DNA from: M0108 sp044228795
GTDB taxonomy: Bacteria > Pseudomonadota > Gammaproteobacteria > Chromatiales > Chromatiaceae
DNA length: 64,000 bases
NCBI GenBank assembly: GCA_044228795.1
Contig: JBGAUE010000002.1
Location: 1-64,000, forward strand
Direction: 5' to 3'
Shown one piece after another: positions 28,841 to 37,413 of this stretch. The notes below the pieces were generated by a model, which had not been told where the DNA came from, ran no database searches, and saw nothing but the letters and a program-made list of their open reading frames with translations. Both the position numbers and the translations under genes were made by a program. Positions within the stretch are counted from its first letter, which is position 1. The number at the start of each line of letters is the position of its first letter.

Positions 28841-28930
28841 GCGCAATCCCCCTGTCAGGGGAGCGGTAAGCATCTGCCGCGCTTCCTGGCGGAGTTCTGC
28901 TAGCGCTTCAATCGCCGCTTTGATCTGGCT

Positions 28931-28950
28931 CCCAGGCTACCGCGCCTGGG
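28931..28950. terminator. Hairpin downstream of the trehalose operon
   Basis: CCCAGGC-TACCGC-GCCTGGG forms a seven-base-pair GC-rich stem about 90 bases after the malQ/treY stop, between convergent operons. No T-run follows, so termination strength is uncertain. The remainder of 28841-29041 shows no gene. Confidence 0.35.
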
Positions 28951-29041
28951 ATGGGCTGCCATGCGTACAACGCCCATACCACACCGCCTCCTAAAAATGG
29001 CTGAGGCATGTTAATAATCGGGTGGCCCCAAGGCATCAGGT

Positions 29042-30043
29042 TCACGGGGAAGCGAGTCCCGACACGCCGTAAGCAAAGGGGCCACTATCCGGCGCCATGC
29101 CTCTTAGGAACTTGAAAAGATCACTGTCCGTTGACAAGATCAGCGTTGTGTTATCTGCAATAATCGATTTGTAGGCTTGCATGGTTCGCGTAAATTCATA
29201 GAATTCCACGGCCTCAGGGCTCTGGTTGTAAGCGCTGGCGTAGATCTCCGTGGCCTTCGCGTCCGCGACGCCGCGGATCTCCTCGACACTCCGATAGGCT
29301 TCAGACTGGATCTTGTTCAGATCGCGTTCGCGATTGCCACGGATCCGGGCTGCTTCACCGTTCCCCTCAGACAGGAAGCGTTCCGCGATCTGCCGCCGCT
29401 CGCTGATCATGCGATCGTAGATTTTTGGACGCACACTCCCGTTGTAGTTGATCCGCTTGAACCGAATATCAAGCAGTTCGATGCCAAACACCTTTACCTT
29501 TTGGGAGGCGGCCGCGAAAATTTCTTCCTCGACCAGTTTGCGCCCACGCTGGATGGGTAGCAGCGCGCCGACGTCGCTCTCGATGCCCGTAAGCTGGATA
29601 TCGCGCAACGGGACGCGGCCCCTGGTGGTGCGAATGATCTCTATCAACTCGTGCTTCGCAACCGCGTTCCGGGTCTCGCTGCCGAGAATGTCGTCCAGCC
29701 GCGACTGGGCGCTGCGTTCGTCTCGCAGCCGCAGGAAATATTGAAGCGGATCCTTGATCCGCCACCGGGCGAACAGGTCGACCGCGATGTAGAGCTTGTC
29801 CTTGGTCGGCATGTCCGACAGGCTGCCGTCCCACTCGAGGATCCGCTTGTCGATCGGATTGATGTCCTGGATGAAGGGCATCTTGAACTTGAGGCCGGCC
29901 GTGGTCACGGGCTCACCGACAGGTCGACCGAACTGGGTGATGATCACCTGCTCGACTTCGCTCACGGTGTAGAAGGCGCTCGTCAGGATATACGCGATCA
30001 CCCCAAACGCAGCCAGGATGCCGATCAGGACGGAGCGGCTCAT
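29042..30043 (-). CDS. hflC: HflC, FtsH protease modulator
   Basis: This is a 333-residue SPFH/band-7 protein with an N-terminal membrane anchor (VLIGILAAFGVIAYILTSAF) and a periplasmic SPFH domain (YTVSEVEQVIITQFGRPVGE; GLKFKMPFIQDINPIDKRIL). The C-terminal coiled part is rich in Arg/Glu (SEGNGEAARIRGNRERDLNK). HflC pairs with HflK in a complex that surrounds and limits the FtsH protease. The start overlaps the hflK stop as ATGA. The usual hfq-hflX genes are not upstream here, so the pair stands apart from the classical operon. Confidence 0.95.
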   Translation of the reverse strand: MSRSVLIGILAAFGVIAYILTSAFYTVSEVEQVIITQFGRPVGEPVTTAGLKFKMPFIQDINPIDKRILEWDGSLSDMPTKDKLYIAVDLFARWRIKDPLQYFLRLRDERSAQSRLDDILGSETRNAVAKHELIEIIRTTRGRVPLRDIQLTGIESDVGALLPIQRGRKLVEEEIFAAASQKVKVFGIELLDIRFKRINYNGSVRPKIYDRMISERRQIAERFLSEGNGEAARIRGNRERDLNKIQSEAYRSVEEIRGVADAKATEIYASAYNQSPEAVEFYEFTRTMQAYKSIIADNTTLILSTDSDLFKFLRGMAPDSGPFAYGVSGLASP

Positions 30044-31104
30044 GGCCGACCTCCTGTTTGGGGATCAAGGTTCAGAAAGGGCAGGATGCTCCGCGCCTGC
30101 TCGTCGAGAATGACCTTGGAGCGAATGCCCGGCAGGACCTGTTGCATCGTCTCGATGTAGATCCGGCGGCGCGTAACCTCTGGGGCCTTGTGATATTCGG
30201 CCAGCAGGGCGCTGAATCGAGCGACATCACCTTCCGCTTCGTTGATCCGCTTGAGCCGGTAGCCGTCTGCTTCGCGAATGCGCTGATCCTTTTCGCCCTC
30301 GGCGAGCGGGATTACCTTGTTGTAGTCCCGCCTGGCCTCGTTGATCAACTTCTCTTTCTCCTGCTGGGCCTGGTTGACCTCGTTGAATGATTCCTGCACC
30401 GGTCCGGGCGGATTGATGTTCTTCAACTGCACCTGGTCGATGCTGATTCCCATCTCGTATTTGGTGGACAGCTCCTGCATCTTGATCAGGGCCTCCGCCT
30501 CGATCTCCTGACGGCCGATGGTGATGACCTCGTCGACGGTGCGGTCGCCGACCACCTCTCTCATGACGGATTCGGAGACGGCGCGCAGCGTCGCGCTCGG
30601 CTCGCGAACGTCGAACAGAAATTTCATCGGATCGGAGATGCGGTACTGCACCACCCATTCCACCAGTGCGGCATTGAGATCGCCGGTCACCATCTGGGTT
30701 TCCTTCGAGCCGTCCTGAGGGCTCTGGTAAGGATCGGTGGCGCCTGGAGTGGCGAACCCGAACTCTTGCTTCAGCTGCCGCTTTACCGGAACAATGGTGG
30801 CGGTGTCAATGCCCAAAGGCAGCTTGAAATTCAGTCCTGGCTGAACCTCTTTGAGATACTTGCCGAAGCGTTGCACCACGGCGACGGAGTCGCTCGGCAC
30901 GGTGTAGATCGCGGACCAGACGGCAAGAGCCGCCAGAAGGAGACCGGCGATCAGGATTATTCCCATCCCGCGGGGTCCGCTGCCAGGCATCATTCGCTTG
31001 AGGTGGTCCTGTCCCTGCCGAATCAGCCCTTCCAGGCCGGGACTGGGTGTGCCACGGGCACCCCAAGGGCCTTCTCGGTTGCCGTCACCGCCTTGCGTTG
31101 GCAT
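30040..31104 (-). CDS. hflK: HflK, FtsH protease modulator
   Basis: This is a 354-residue SPFH protein with a Gly-rich cytoplasmic N-terminus, one membrane helix (GMGIILIAGLLLAALAVWSA), an SPFH domain starting YTVPSDSVAVVQRFGKYLKE, and a coiled coil with QAQQEKEKLINEARRDYNKV. It is shorter in the Gly-rich head than E. coli HflK but complete. ATG 31104 has a GAGAGG element upstream. It is translated with hflC. Confidence 0.95.
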   Translation of the reverse strand: MPTQGGDGNREGPWGARGTPSPGLEGLIRQGQDHLKRMMPGSGPRGMGIILIAGLLLAALAVWSAIYTVPSDSVAVVQRFGKYLKEVQPGLNFKLPLGIDTATIVPVKRQLKQEFGFATPGATDPYQSPQDGSKETQMVTGDLNAALVEWVVQYRISDPMKFLFDVREPSATLRAVSESVMREVVGDRTVDEVITIGRQEIEAEALIKMQELSTKYEMGISIDQVQLKNINPPGPVQESFNEVNQAQQEKEKLINEARRDYNKVIPLAEGEKDQRIREADGYRLKRINEAEGDVARFSALLAEYHKAPEVTRRRIYIETMQQVLPGIRSKVILDEQARSILPFLNLDPQTGGRP

Positions 31105-31232
31105 GTCAGATGGCCTCTCGTGCCTGTAGGTGCTGGTGTCCGCCCGCCGTGTGACCGGCTCGGGCGGGTCGAAGGGGGCTGCCCGAAGCCGAGGCCGCGC
31201 GGCGCGCAGCCTCGTTCTGTCGTATCGCGCAC

Positions 31233-31372
31233 TGCTATTGCACTATGCGCGCCTCGTCGCCGACCTGGGCCGCCTTGCAGTCGCCGGCGAGCGCTTTGTA
31301 GTCGGTGTTCCAGCTAGCGGGCACGATGATCGCCCAGCCGCCTTCCTCGACGGAAGGATACGTATGTGGGTA
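31233..31372 (-). pseudogene. Unidentified coding scrap
   Basis: The minus strand reads YPSVEEGGWAIIVPASWNTD then YKALAGDCKAAQVGDEARIV to a TAG at 31235-31233. The text is protein-like but has no start and I do not know its family. It may be a C-terminal relic. The rest of 31105-31764 has no recognisable gene; a direct repeat of GGGGACAT is at about 31423-31444, as often seen near RAYT/REP debris. Confidence 0.3.
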
Positions 31373-31764
31373 TGAAATTACGGATAAAACGGATAGGAAA
31401 TTCAACCGTCCCACGAAGACATGGGGGACATAATTGGGGACATCGGGCAGAGAATAGCCGGGTTACAGTAGGCGTACAAGGCCGGCGGAGGCGCTGCCGC
31501 GGCGCTGGCATGTGGGCGAGGCGGAAAATGCGAACCCGGCGCGGGGCAGAGCGGGCCTGGCGCGAACGGCCCCGGACCTGGGCAGCGCTATACCGAATCT
31601 CCATGCCTTCAATAAGTAAGGACCCGCAGTGCATTGGTCAGATATTGGTAACCTCGGCGCAACGGACGCCTGTACCCACAGCGTGTGAGACTGCTAAGGG
31701 TCGATGACGGACAATCGAAAGGTTCAAATGCTGATTGGTGTCATAAGTGTAGGATCTACCCCTC

Positions 31765-32550
31765 TCAGGCGTTCATGGCGCGAGAGAAAACAGCTTGGTG
31801 CAGCCAGCGTGGCGTCGCCCACATAAAGATCACGGCGGCCTTGTTGGCCCAGCCTGGGACGACGCTGATGCGTCCGGCCTGCAATGCGCGGATACCGGCG
31901 CGCACCACGAGGGCCGGCTGCATCATCAATCGCTTCAACGCGGGCGTGAGCCTCTGTTGCGCCGCGGCGGCGAATCCGGTGTCCGACATGCCCGGGCAAA
32001 GCACCGTAACCGTGACACTATCGCGCTTGAGTTCGCGATGAAGGGCTTCACCCAGACGCAACACGTAGGCCTTGGCGGCTGAATAGACGGCGAAGTTCTG
32101 CGCACCCTGGTAGGCCAGCAGACTGGCGACCAGCAGAATCCTTCCACGTCCTCGCGTTCGCATGTCTTGCGCAAAGATGTGGGTGACGGCGGTCAGGCTC
32201 GCCACATCCAACTGCACCATCGCTAGGGCCGCGTCCAACATGCCATCCAGGAACGGACCTTGCCATCCGTGGCCAGCGTTGTTGATTAGAATGTCGATCG
32301 AAATGCCTCGCTCGCGGAGCCGCTGGTGCAGTTGGATGACGGCCGCAACATCTGAAAGATCCACCTGCTCGACCATGACCTCGATGCAGTGCTGCTGGCG
32401 CAATTTCTTGGCGAGGGCTTCAAGCCGGTCCAGCCGGCGCGCCACCAGAACCAGAGCATGGCCTTGCTCGGCATATTGGCGGGCAAACTCCTCGCCGAAA
32501 CCACTCGATGCGCCGGTGATGAGAACCCATGCATCGTCTATTGCCGTCAT
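31765..32550 (-). CDS. Short-chain dehydrogenase/reductase
   Basis: This is a 261-residue classical SDR. It has the Rossmann motif LITGASSGFGEEFARQYAEQ, NNAGHGWQG, the catalytic Ser in ILLVASLLAYQGAQ, YSAAK (Tyr/Lys) and the substrate loop CPGMSDTGFAAAAQQ. The C-terminus has a hydrophobic tail. The ATG at 32550 has AGGTGA seven bases upstream; longer frames upstream lack similarity. Substrate unknown. A divergent aldo/keto reductase relic lies next to it. Confidence 0.9.
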   Translation of the reverse strand: MTAIDDAWVLITGASSGFGEEFARQYAEQGHALVLVARRLDRLEALAKKLRQQHCIEVMVEQVDLSDVAAVIQLHQRLRERGISIDILINNAGHGWQGPFLDGMLDAALAMVQLDVASLTAVTHIFAQDMRTRGRGRILLVASLLAYQGAQNFAVYSAAKAYVLRLGEALHRELKRDSVTVTVLCPGMSDTGFAAAAQQRLTPALKRLMMQPALVVRAGIRALQAGRISVVPGWANKAAVIFMWATPRWLHQAVFSRAMNA

Positions 32551-32611
32551 ATCGTTCACCTGTAGTCGGTAAGGGATGGGGCAGGGTAAGCATTGTCGCA
32601 AGCGACGCACA

Positions 32612-32832
32612 ATTGGGGTACTTTGACAAGTCCGTCTTCCACAACATCGTTCCCCGCATTGCGCCTGAGGCGCGGAAAGCGAACCAAGCCCTGGTCGATC
32701 TGCTGGCCGAGGTTGCACTGCAGAAGAAGCCAATGCCTGCGCAGATCGCCCTCGCCTGGCTGCAGGATCAGAAGCCGTGGATTGTACCGATCCCAAGCAC
32801 CACGAACACGGCTGACCGACCGCAGACGGCCA
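32612..32832 (+). pseudogene. Aldo/keto reductase C-terminal remnant
   Basis: VPRIAPEARKANQALVDLLA and PAQIALAWLQDQKPWIVPIP are the C-terminal barrel of aldo/keto reductases, where NADP binding continues with ST/GT..R. The catalytic N-terminal part is absent and the match ends near 32830 at STTNTADRPQ. No start is available. The rest of 32833-33082 is without a gene. Confidence 0.65.
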
Positions 32833-33082
32833 AGTCCCGGACGCTCACCCACTGGCGGCGAGCGGCTGCAAAAGACACCCTCATCAGGCCGTCAGCCCGC
32901 GGTCAGCCGTGCGGCTTATCCTTCAGGTGCGGATCGAAGGGCGGGATCACGCTCAGGTTGGGGCCCCCCGGCAGACGCGGCATCGCAATCAAGGGGAATT
33001 CGCCGGTCAGGGCGTTGAGGAAAGCGACCAGCCTGGGCGCCATCGTCATCCTGTACGGTGTTCTGGTGGGGGGCGCTTAGGG

Positions 33083-33935
33083 CTAGAGGGCCAGGTCCGC
33101 CCACACCTCGTAGTGGTCTGAGGCCGGCAGGTCCGCGCCGGTGATCTGTCCCAGGAGCCCGACCGCCGTGGGGCGCAGGGGCGCGGAGGTGAGGATGCGG
33201 TCCAGCCGCCGACTGGCCTCACCCGCAAAGGCGTTGGCGCGGGCCAGGGGATTGCTGGCGAGGTCATAGGTATACCCGGGCGCATCGGATCAGGCGTGCC
33301 CAGGCATCGGTCCAAGGGGCCAGGTCCGCGGCCTCCGGATTGCCAGCGCCGCAGTTGAAGTCGCCCATCCACAACCAGGGTGCGGTGTGAGGCAGACGCG
33401 CGGTGATGAAGTCGAGCTGGGCCCGCCGGGCGCTCATGGCGGCCAGCGGGCTCTCCAGGTGCGCGTTGACCACAACAAGCGGGTGGCCGCCGAGGTCGAG
33501 GGTGACGAAGAGCACCTGGCGTCCGCTGGGACTCGGCAGCGGCCGGTAGGCGACCTTGGTGAGAGGGTAGCGCGAAAGCACCAGGAGCCCGCCGGGTGGT
33601 TCGCCTGGATCCGAGGTGCTGCGGTAATAGGCGGCCCAGGCGTTGTCTGCACCGAGCGCGGCCATGAAGGGGGCGCTGACCTCCTGCAAGGCTAGGATGT
33701 CGGCGCCTTGGGCCTGCGCCTCCGCCAGGAGGGCGCGGGCGCGTTCCTTTGGTGTGCGCCCGGTAACCAGACTGCGCAGACGCTCCCCCAGGGTGGGGGC
33801 CAGGACGTTCCAGGTCAGCACCCGCACGCTTGGCACCTGGGGGGCGGGCGGCTCCCCTGCGTCGACCAGCAGGCCGATGGGTGTCCACAGGCCGAGCCAC
33901 AGCAGCAGCAAGGCGCCGATCACTGGCAATGGCAC
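33083..33935 (-). pseudogene. Endonuclease/exonuclease/phosphatase-family protein, frameshifted
   Basis: This is a DNase I-like (EEP) hydrolase with an N-terminal hydrophobic segment (VIGALLLLWLGLWTPIGLLV), so it is probably exported or membrane anchored. Family motifs are RVLTWNVLAPT, ILALQEVSAPF, VVVNAHLESPLA and WLWMGDFNCG. After DAWARLI (about 33285) the frame is lost. The continuation GYTYDLASNPLARANAFAGE, RRLDRILTSAPLR and the catalytic SDHYEVWADLAL is in another frame, ending in TAG at 33085-33083. One inserted base, or two lost, accounts for it. Without the SDH motif the protein would be inactive. Confidence 0.7.
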
Positions 33936-34718
33936 AGCGTCGTCGCGTCAGTCAGACCCGCCCATAGCGACGGGCGGCGTCGGGCTGAAGGTTTGGCAGG
34001 GAGTGGCATACACCCCTTGTTGTCAAAACCCATGAAGTGATCATCCTCTGAAACTAGCCGTTCAGGCTGCTTGAACTGCCAGGGGGGATGGTCTCAAGGG
34101 GGCAGGCCTGGCCCAGGGCCTACTGAGGCATTGGGTAACAAAGACCTCCCCTCCCGCACCAAGCAACCGTTTGTCCGTCTCGGTATTGTCAGAGGCGATG
34201 GCAGCGGCAGTGACGCAGCCTCGCGCCGGGTGGCAATGCTCCAGTGTCGGTGTCGCTTGTATTCGGCGAGGCTATGGGTCACATGCTGCTCTGCAAGGTC
34301 AGGGACGACATCGGCACCGGTATGGGCTGCTCGAGCTCCGGAGCAGGCGGCCCAAACCGCCATCATGAACCCTGGCCAGCGCGCCTGACGACCGAATCCG
34401 GGCGCACCTCCTCGCCCCGGCCGCTGCTGTCATCGCCAGCAGCCGGCAATCCCCAGCCCGCCGCAGGTCTGGCCACCGCATGGCCACCCTCCCCGCTACC
34501 GCGCTCGACCGACGGTGAGCGACGCGCGGCCATTGCCCCTGACTGCCTCCGATGGCTCGCCTCACCAGCAGCAACTGCACTCGACCGGCCAGGGTTTCGC
34601 CCTAGGTGCGGCTGTAAGTTGGGTAACAATGCCAGGGCCGGCATCCGGGGGCGCCACCCTTGGAGTTGCGGGGTGCCAAATTATAGTTTCACACCCCAGG
34701 GAGAATTGGTCTCTGGAA

Positions 34719-34740
34719 AATTGGGGTCTGACCCCAAATT
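34719..34740. repeat. TTGGGGTC/GACCCCAA palindrome
   Basis: TTGGGGTC-T-GACCCCAA (34721-34737) is a perfect 8-1-8 palindrome in AT-rich flanks, of a type often scattered through proteobacterial intergenic DNA. The long stretch 33936-34744 has no other recognisable feature; its open frames are long only because of GC bias. Confidence 0.6.
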
Positions 34741-34744
34741 ACTC

Positions 34745-35221
34745 ACCCGCGTCGGGGTCTGGGACGACGCCCAGACCCACGCCCGCTGCTGGCATCTGTT
34801 CGTGCGGCGCGAAGTCGGCGCCACCGAGATCTCCCACTATTGCCTGTCCAATGCCCCGGGGCAAACACCTTGGACAGAACTGGCGCGCGTCCAGGCCCAA
34901 CGATTGCTCATCTAGCACCGCTTTCGCGAGGCCAAGAGCGCATGCGATCTGGCCGACTACCAAGTGCGCCGCTGGGATGCCTGGCATCATCATATGTCCT
35001 TGGTGAAGTTGGCGACGCTGTTCCTGGCCAAGCAGAAAATCCCGGTTCGGACGCAGTGGCCGATGCTCTCGTTTAAAGACTTGGTCACGGCCCTGGCCCA
35101 TCTGCTACCCCGGCGCCAGTTCACCGCCGAAGACTTGGCGGCTATCATCACCAAACGCCATCGCCTGCGCGTACAAGCCAAGGCATCACATGCCCGACGC
35201 GCCACAGCGGCGTTAGAATGA
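34745..35221 (+). pseudogene. IS701/IS4-like transposase C-terminal half with amber codon
   Basis: In one frame: VWDDAQTHARCWHLFVRREV, ATEISHYCLSNAPGQTPWTE, LARVQAQRLLI, a TAG at 34913-34915, then HRFREAKSACDLADYQVRRW and DAWHHHMSLVKLATLFLAKQ to a natural TAA-less end at ATAALE then TGA. The E-R-F/REAK..C.LADYQ.R.W..WHHH block is the catalytic Glu region of IS701-like DDE transposases. The N-terminal half and the element ends are missing. It is inactive. Confidence 0.65.
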
Positions 35222-35291
35222 ATCTGAAAAAGTAGAATTAAGCACCACAGGTCATCTCAAGCGGACCAACCGACGATCGGAGAACGAAACG

Positions 35292-35657
35292 ATGCCAAGC
35301 GAAAAGCTTGTCCGCATACTTCGGGCCAAGAGCGACCTTCCCCTGTCTCAGATCGAGGCATTGTCTGAGGCAGAGGGTTGGAACTGGGTGTATGCAAACG
35401 CAAAGCCGCACAAGGAGCGCTTGTCACAAGTTTGCTTTACAGGCTTCCAGGCAGCCGAGAAGTCACGCTTGGCTGCATTGGCAGCATCGGCGCACCTTGA
35501 CGTAGCAAGCACTGTTACCAAGAGCCTCGCCTTCCTCTGCGCAGGCGCCAATGCGGGCCCCACAAAGCTCGCCAAAGCCCGTGAGCAAGGAGTGCACATT
35601 CTCTCAGAGAGCGAGTTTCTTCACCTCATCGAAACCGGCGAAGTCGGTGGTGCCTAA
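35292..35657 (+). CDS. Stand-alone BRCT-domain protein
   Basis: This is a 121-residue protein whose C-terminal part (about 46-118) is a BRCT domain like that of NAD-dependent DNA ligase: QVCFTGFQAAEKSRLAALAA, THVV-like TKSLAFLCAGANAGPTKLAKA, GVHILSESEFLHLI. The N-terminal 45 residues are helical and unassigned. BRCT domains bind DNA ends or phosphopeptides in repair and replication. ATG 35292 has GGAGA upstream. The gene ends in GCCTAAC, a sequence that also starts integron attC sites, which fits the cassette-like surroundings. No ligase domain is present; function unknown. Confidence 0.75.
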   Translation: MPSEKLVRILRAKSDLPLSQIEALSEAEGWNWVYANAKPHKERLSQVCFTGFQAAEKSRLAALAASAHLDVASTVTKSLAFLCAGANAGPTKLAKAREQGVHILSESEFLHLIETGEVGGA

Positions 35658-35682
35658 CCCGCGCCTCGAGAGGAGAACTTAC

Positions 35683-36545
35683 ATGGTCAAACAGCAACCC
35701 TCATTCGATGCAGCGAAGTACAAGAACGCCCAGCGGGAGCAATGGAACAAGGATGGTGCGGCATGGCGATATTGGACTCCTACTTTGGATCGTTGGTATG
35801 GCGAAGCCTCCCGCCAGATACTTAATCTGGCCCGTATTCAGCCAAGTCATCGTGTCCTGGATATTGCAGCCGGCGCGGGTGAACCGGCGGTTAGTGCCGC
35901 CGAGCGAGTGGGCCCTACCGGTTATGTGCTGGCGACCGACATCTCGGAAGGGATCGTTGAGCTTGCGCGTCAGGTAGCCCTTGAACGCGGGCTTAATCAG
36001 GTTGAGACGCGCGTCATGGATGGTGAGAAACTGGATCTCCCTGACGATTCCTTTGATGCCGTGCTGTGCCGGCTTGGTTTGATGTATATGCCGCACCCCG
36101 TGACAGCGCTACGCGAATGGCGCCGGGTTCTGAAAGTAGGTGGATGGGTTGCAGTCGCTGTCTTTTCCACCCCCGATCGAAATGCCTGGGGTGATGTGCC
36201 CGCTTCCATCATCCGCAGGCGCGCACAACTCCCGCCCCCCGTTCCAGGGCAACCCGGACCGATTAGCCTTGGCGGCACCGGAGTGCTCGAAGGCATTTTC
36301 CGTGAGGCCGGATTTGCCAACCCGGAGCTTCGCGCCATTCCAGTGCCGCATCGAGCAGCAACCCCGCCGAGTATGTGCAGGTCGCGCGAGAAGCCTTCGG
36401 TGGGTTCAATGCCATGATGGCTCAACTGTCCCCTGAAGAATGCGAGACCGTGTGGAATGAAATAGAAACCTCGATGCGTGGATTCGAATCGTCTGCCGGG
36501 TTCGAGGCGCCGGGTGAGTGCCTGGTCGCAGCGGCCACGAAGTGA
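35683..36545 (+). pseudogene. SAM-dependent methyltransferase, one-base frameshift
   Basis: This is a class I methyltransferase (UbiE/COQ5-like). It starts MVKQQPSFDAAKYKNAQREQ, with motif I VLDIAAGAGEPAVSAA and motif II/III DDSFDAVLCRLGLMYMPHP then VLKVGGWVAVAVF. A ribosome site GAGGAG precedes the ATG. After VPHRAATP the reading frame is lost at CCCC (about 36363). With one more C the family C-terminus continues as AEYVQVAREAFGGFNAMMAQ to AATK and TGA at 36545. So it is a single-base loss in a C run, or a sequence error. As read, the protein stops at 36417 with a wrong tail of about 20 residues. Confidence 0.75.
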
Positions 36546-36556
36546 TCAGATGCAGA

Positions 36557-36663
36557 CTGCTAACCACGCGATCGAGCCGACCGCCATACAGCGGACCTTG
36601 GCCCGCTGTATGGATTCCTCCTTGCTGTGTCCGTCGGCAGCGGTTGATCGCGGACGTTAGTCC
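36557..36663 (+). other. attC-like integron recombination site
   Basis: The ends pair as in attC sites: GCTAACCACGCGATC with CCGACCGCC at 36559-36585, and GGCAGCGGTTGATCGCGGACGTTAGTC at the other end, split here as GGCAGCGGTTGATCGC and GGACGTTAGTC (36636-36662). The R' core GTTAGTC is one base from GTTRRRY. Between them CCATACAGCGG (36584-36594) and CCGCTGTATGG (36603-36613) form a perfect 11-bp inner stem. It lies 14 bases after a methyltransferase relic and just before the CSD-DUF1294 gene, as between two gene cassettes. No integrase gene is in the window. Confidence 0.6.
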
Positions 36664-36678
36664 TCTAATCCTATTGCC

Positions 36679-37293
36679 ATGCGCCACCAAGGTCGTATTA
36701 CCACATGGAAGGATGACAAAGGTTTTGGCTTCATCACGCCCAATGGTGGTGGGGAGCAAGTGTTCCTGCACATCAGCTCTTTTTCCAATCGCCAGCGCCG
36801 ACCGGTAGGAAATAAACCCGTAACCTTCGCACTCACCGTCGATGGTAGGGGCCGTGCGCAGGCCACGAGTGTCGCTTTCGTCGGTGGGAAACCCGCACCG
36901 TCCGCCCCACCCGGTCGAAGTAGTATTTCCCCGATATTTGCCGTTTGCTTTCTGGCTGTAGTCGTTGTCGCGGTTCTCGCCGGCCGCCTCCCGCTTGCCG
37001 CTCTGGTGATCTACCTTGTCGCCAGCCTCGTGGCCTTTTTCACTTACGCTTTCGACAAGTCAGCCGCCAGAAGGGATCAATGGCGAATTCGGGAAAGCAC
37101 GCTGCACTTGTTCGCTCTGCTAGGTGGCTGGCCTGGTGCCTTGGCGGCACAGCGGCTGCTTCGGCACAAGTCGGCAAAGGCTTCCTTTCAAGCCACTTTC
37201 TGGGTCACCGTTGCGCTCAACTGCGGAGCACTTGGCTGGTTGCTCTCGCCCTCCGGCGCCAGAACGCTGCAGTCGCTACTGGGGGTGCAGTGA
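36679..37293 (+). CDS. Cold-shock domain plus DUF1294 membrane protein
   Basis: This is a 204-residue protein. Residues 1-68 form a cold-shock (CspA-like) OB fold with RNP1 GFGFITPNGG and RNP2-like VFLHISSF. From about 85 a DUF1294 membrane part follows: two to three helices (IFAVCFLAVVVVAVLAGRL, ALVIYLVASLVAFFTYAFDK), the conserved DK.AA/RIRESTLHLFALLGGWPG block and a last helix. The fusion is a known domain combination; its role is unknown, perhaps membrane-bound RNA binding. It sits directly after an attC-like site, which fits carriage on a cassette. The start ATG at 36679 has no strong ribosome site. Confidence 0.85.
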   Translation: MRHQGRITTWKDDKGFGFITPNGGGEQVFLHISSFSNRQRRPVGNKPVTFALTVDGRGRAQATSVAFVGGKPAPSAPPGRSSISPIFAVCFLAVVVVAVLAGRLPLAALVIYLVASLVAFFTYAFDKSAARRDQWRIRESTLHLFALLGGWPGALAAQRLLRHKSAKASFQATFWVTVALNCGALGWLLSPSGARTLQSLLGVQ

Positions 37294-37413
37294 GCGACTA
37301 GGCTTGAACTGCCGGGGACCTGCCATCCCCTGACGGCTTACAAGGGGATATCATGGTGCCCACAGCGCCGATCTCCGGGATCAGGCCCTTTTGATCACAC
37401 TTCGAGGCCCCTT

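Noticed and set aside
33936..34744. Several 200-700-bp open frames in this stretch
   Set aside because: Their translations are Pro/Arg/Ala-rich with no motif or ribosome site; only the transposase end near 34745 is recognisable.
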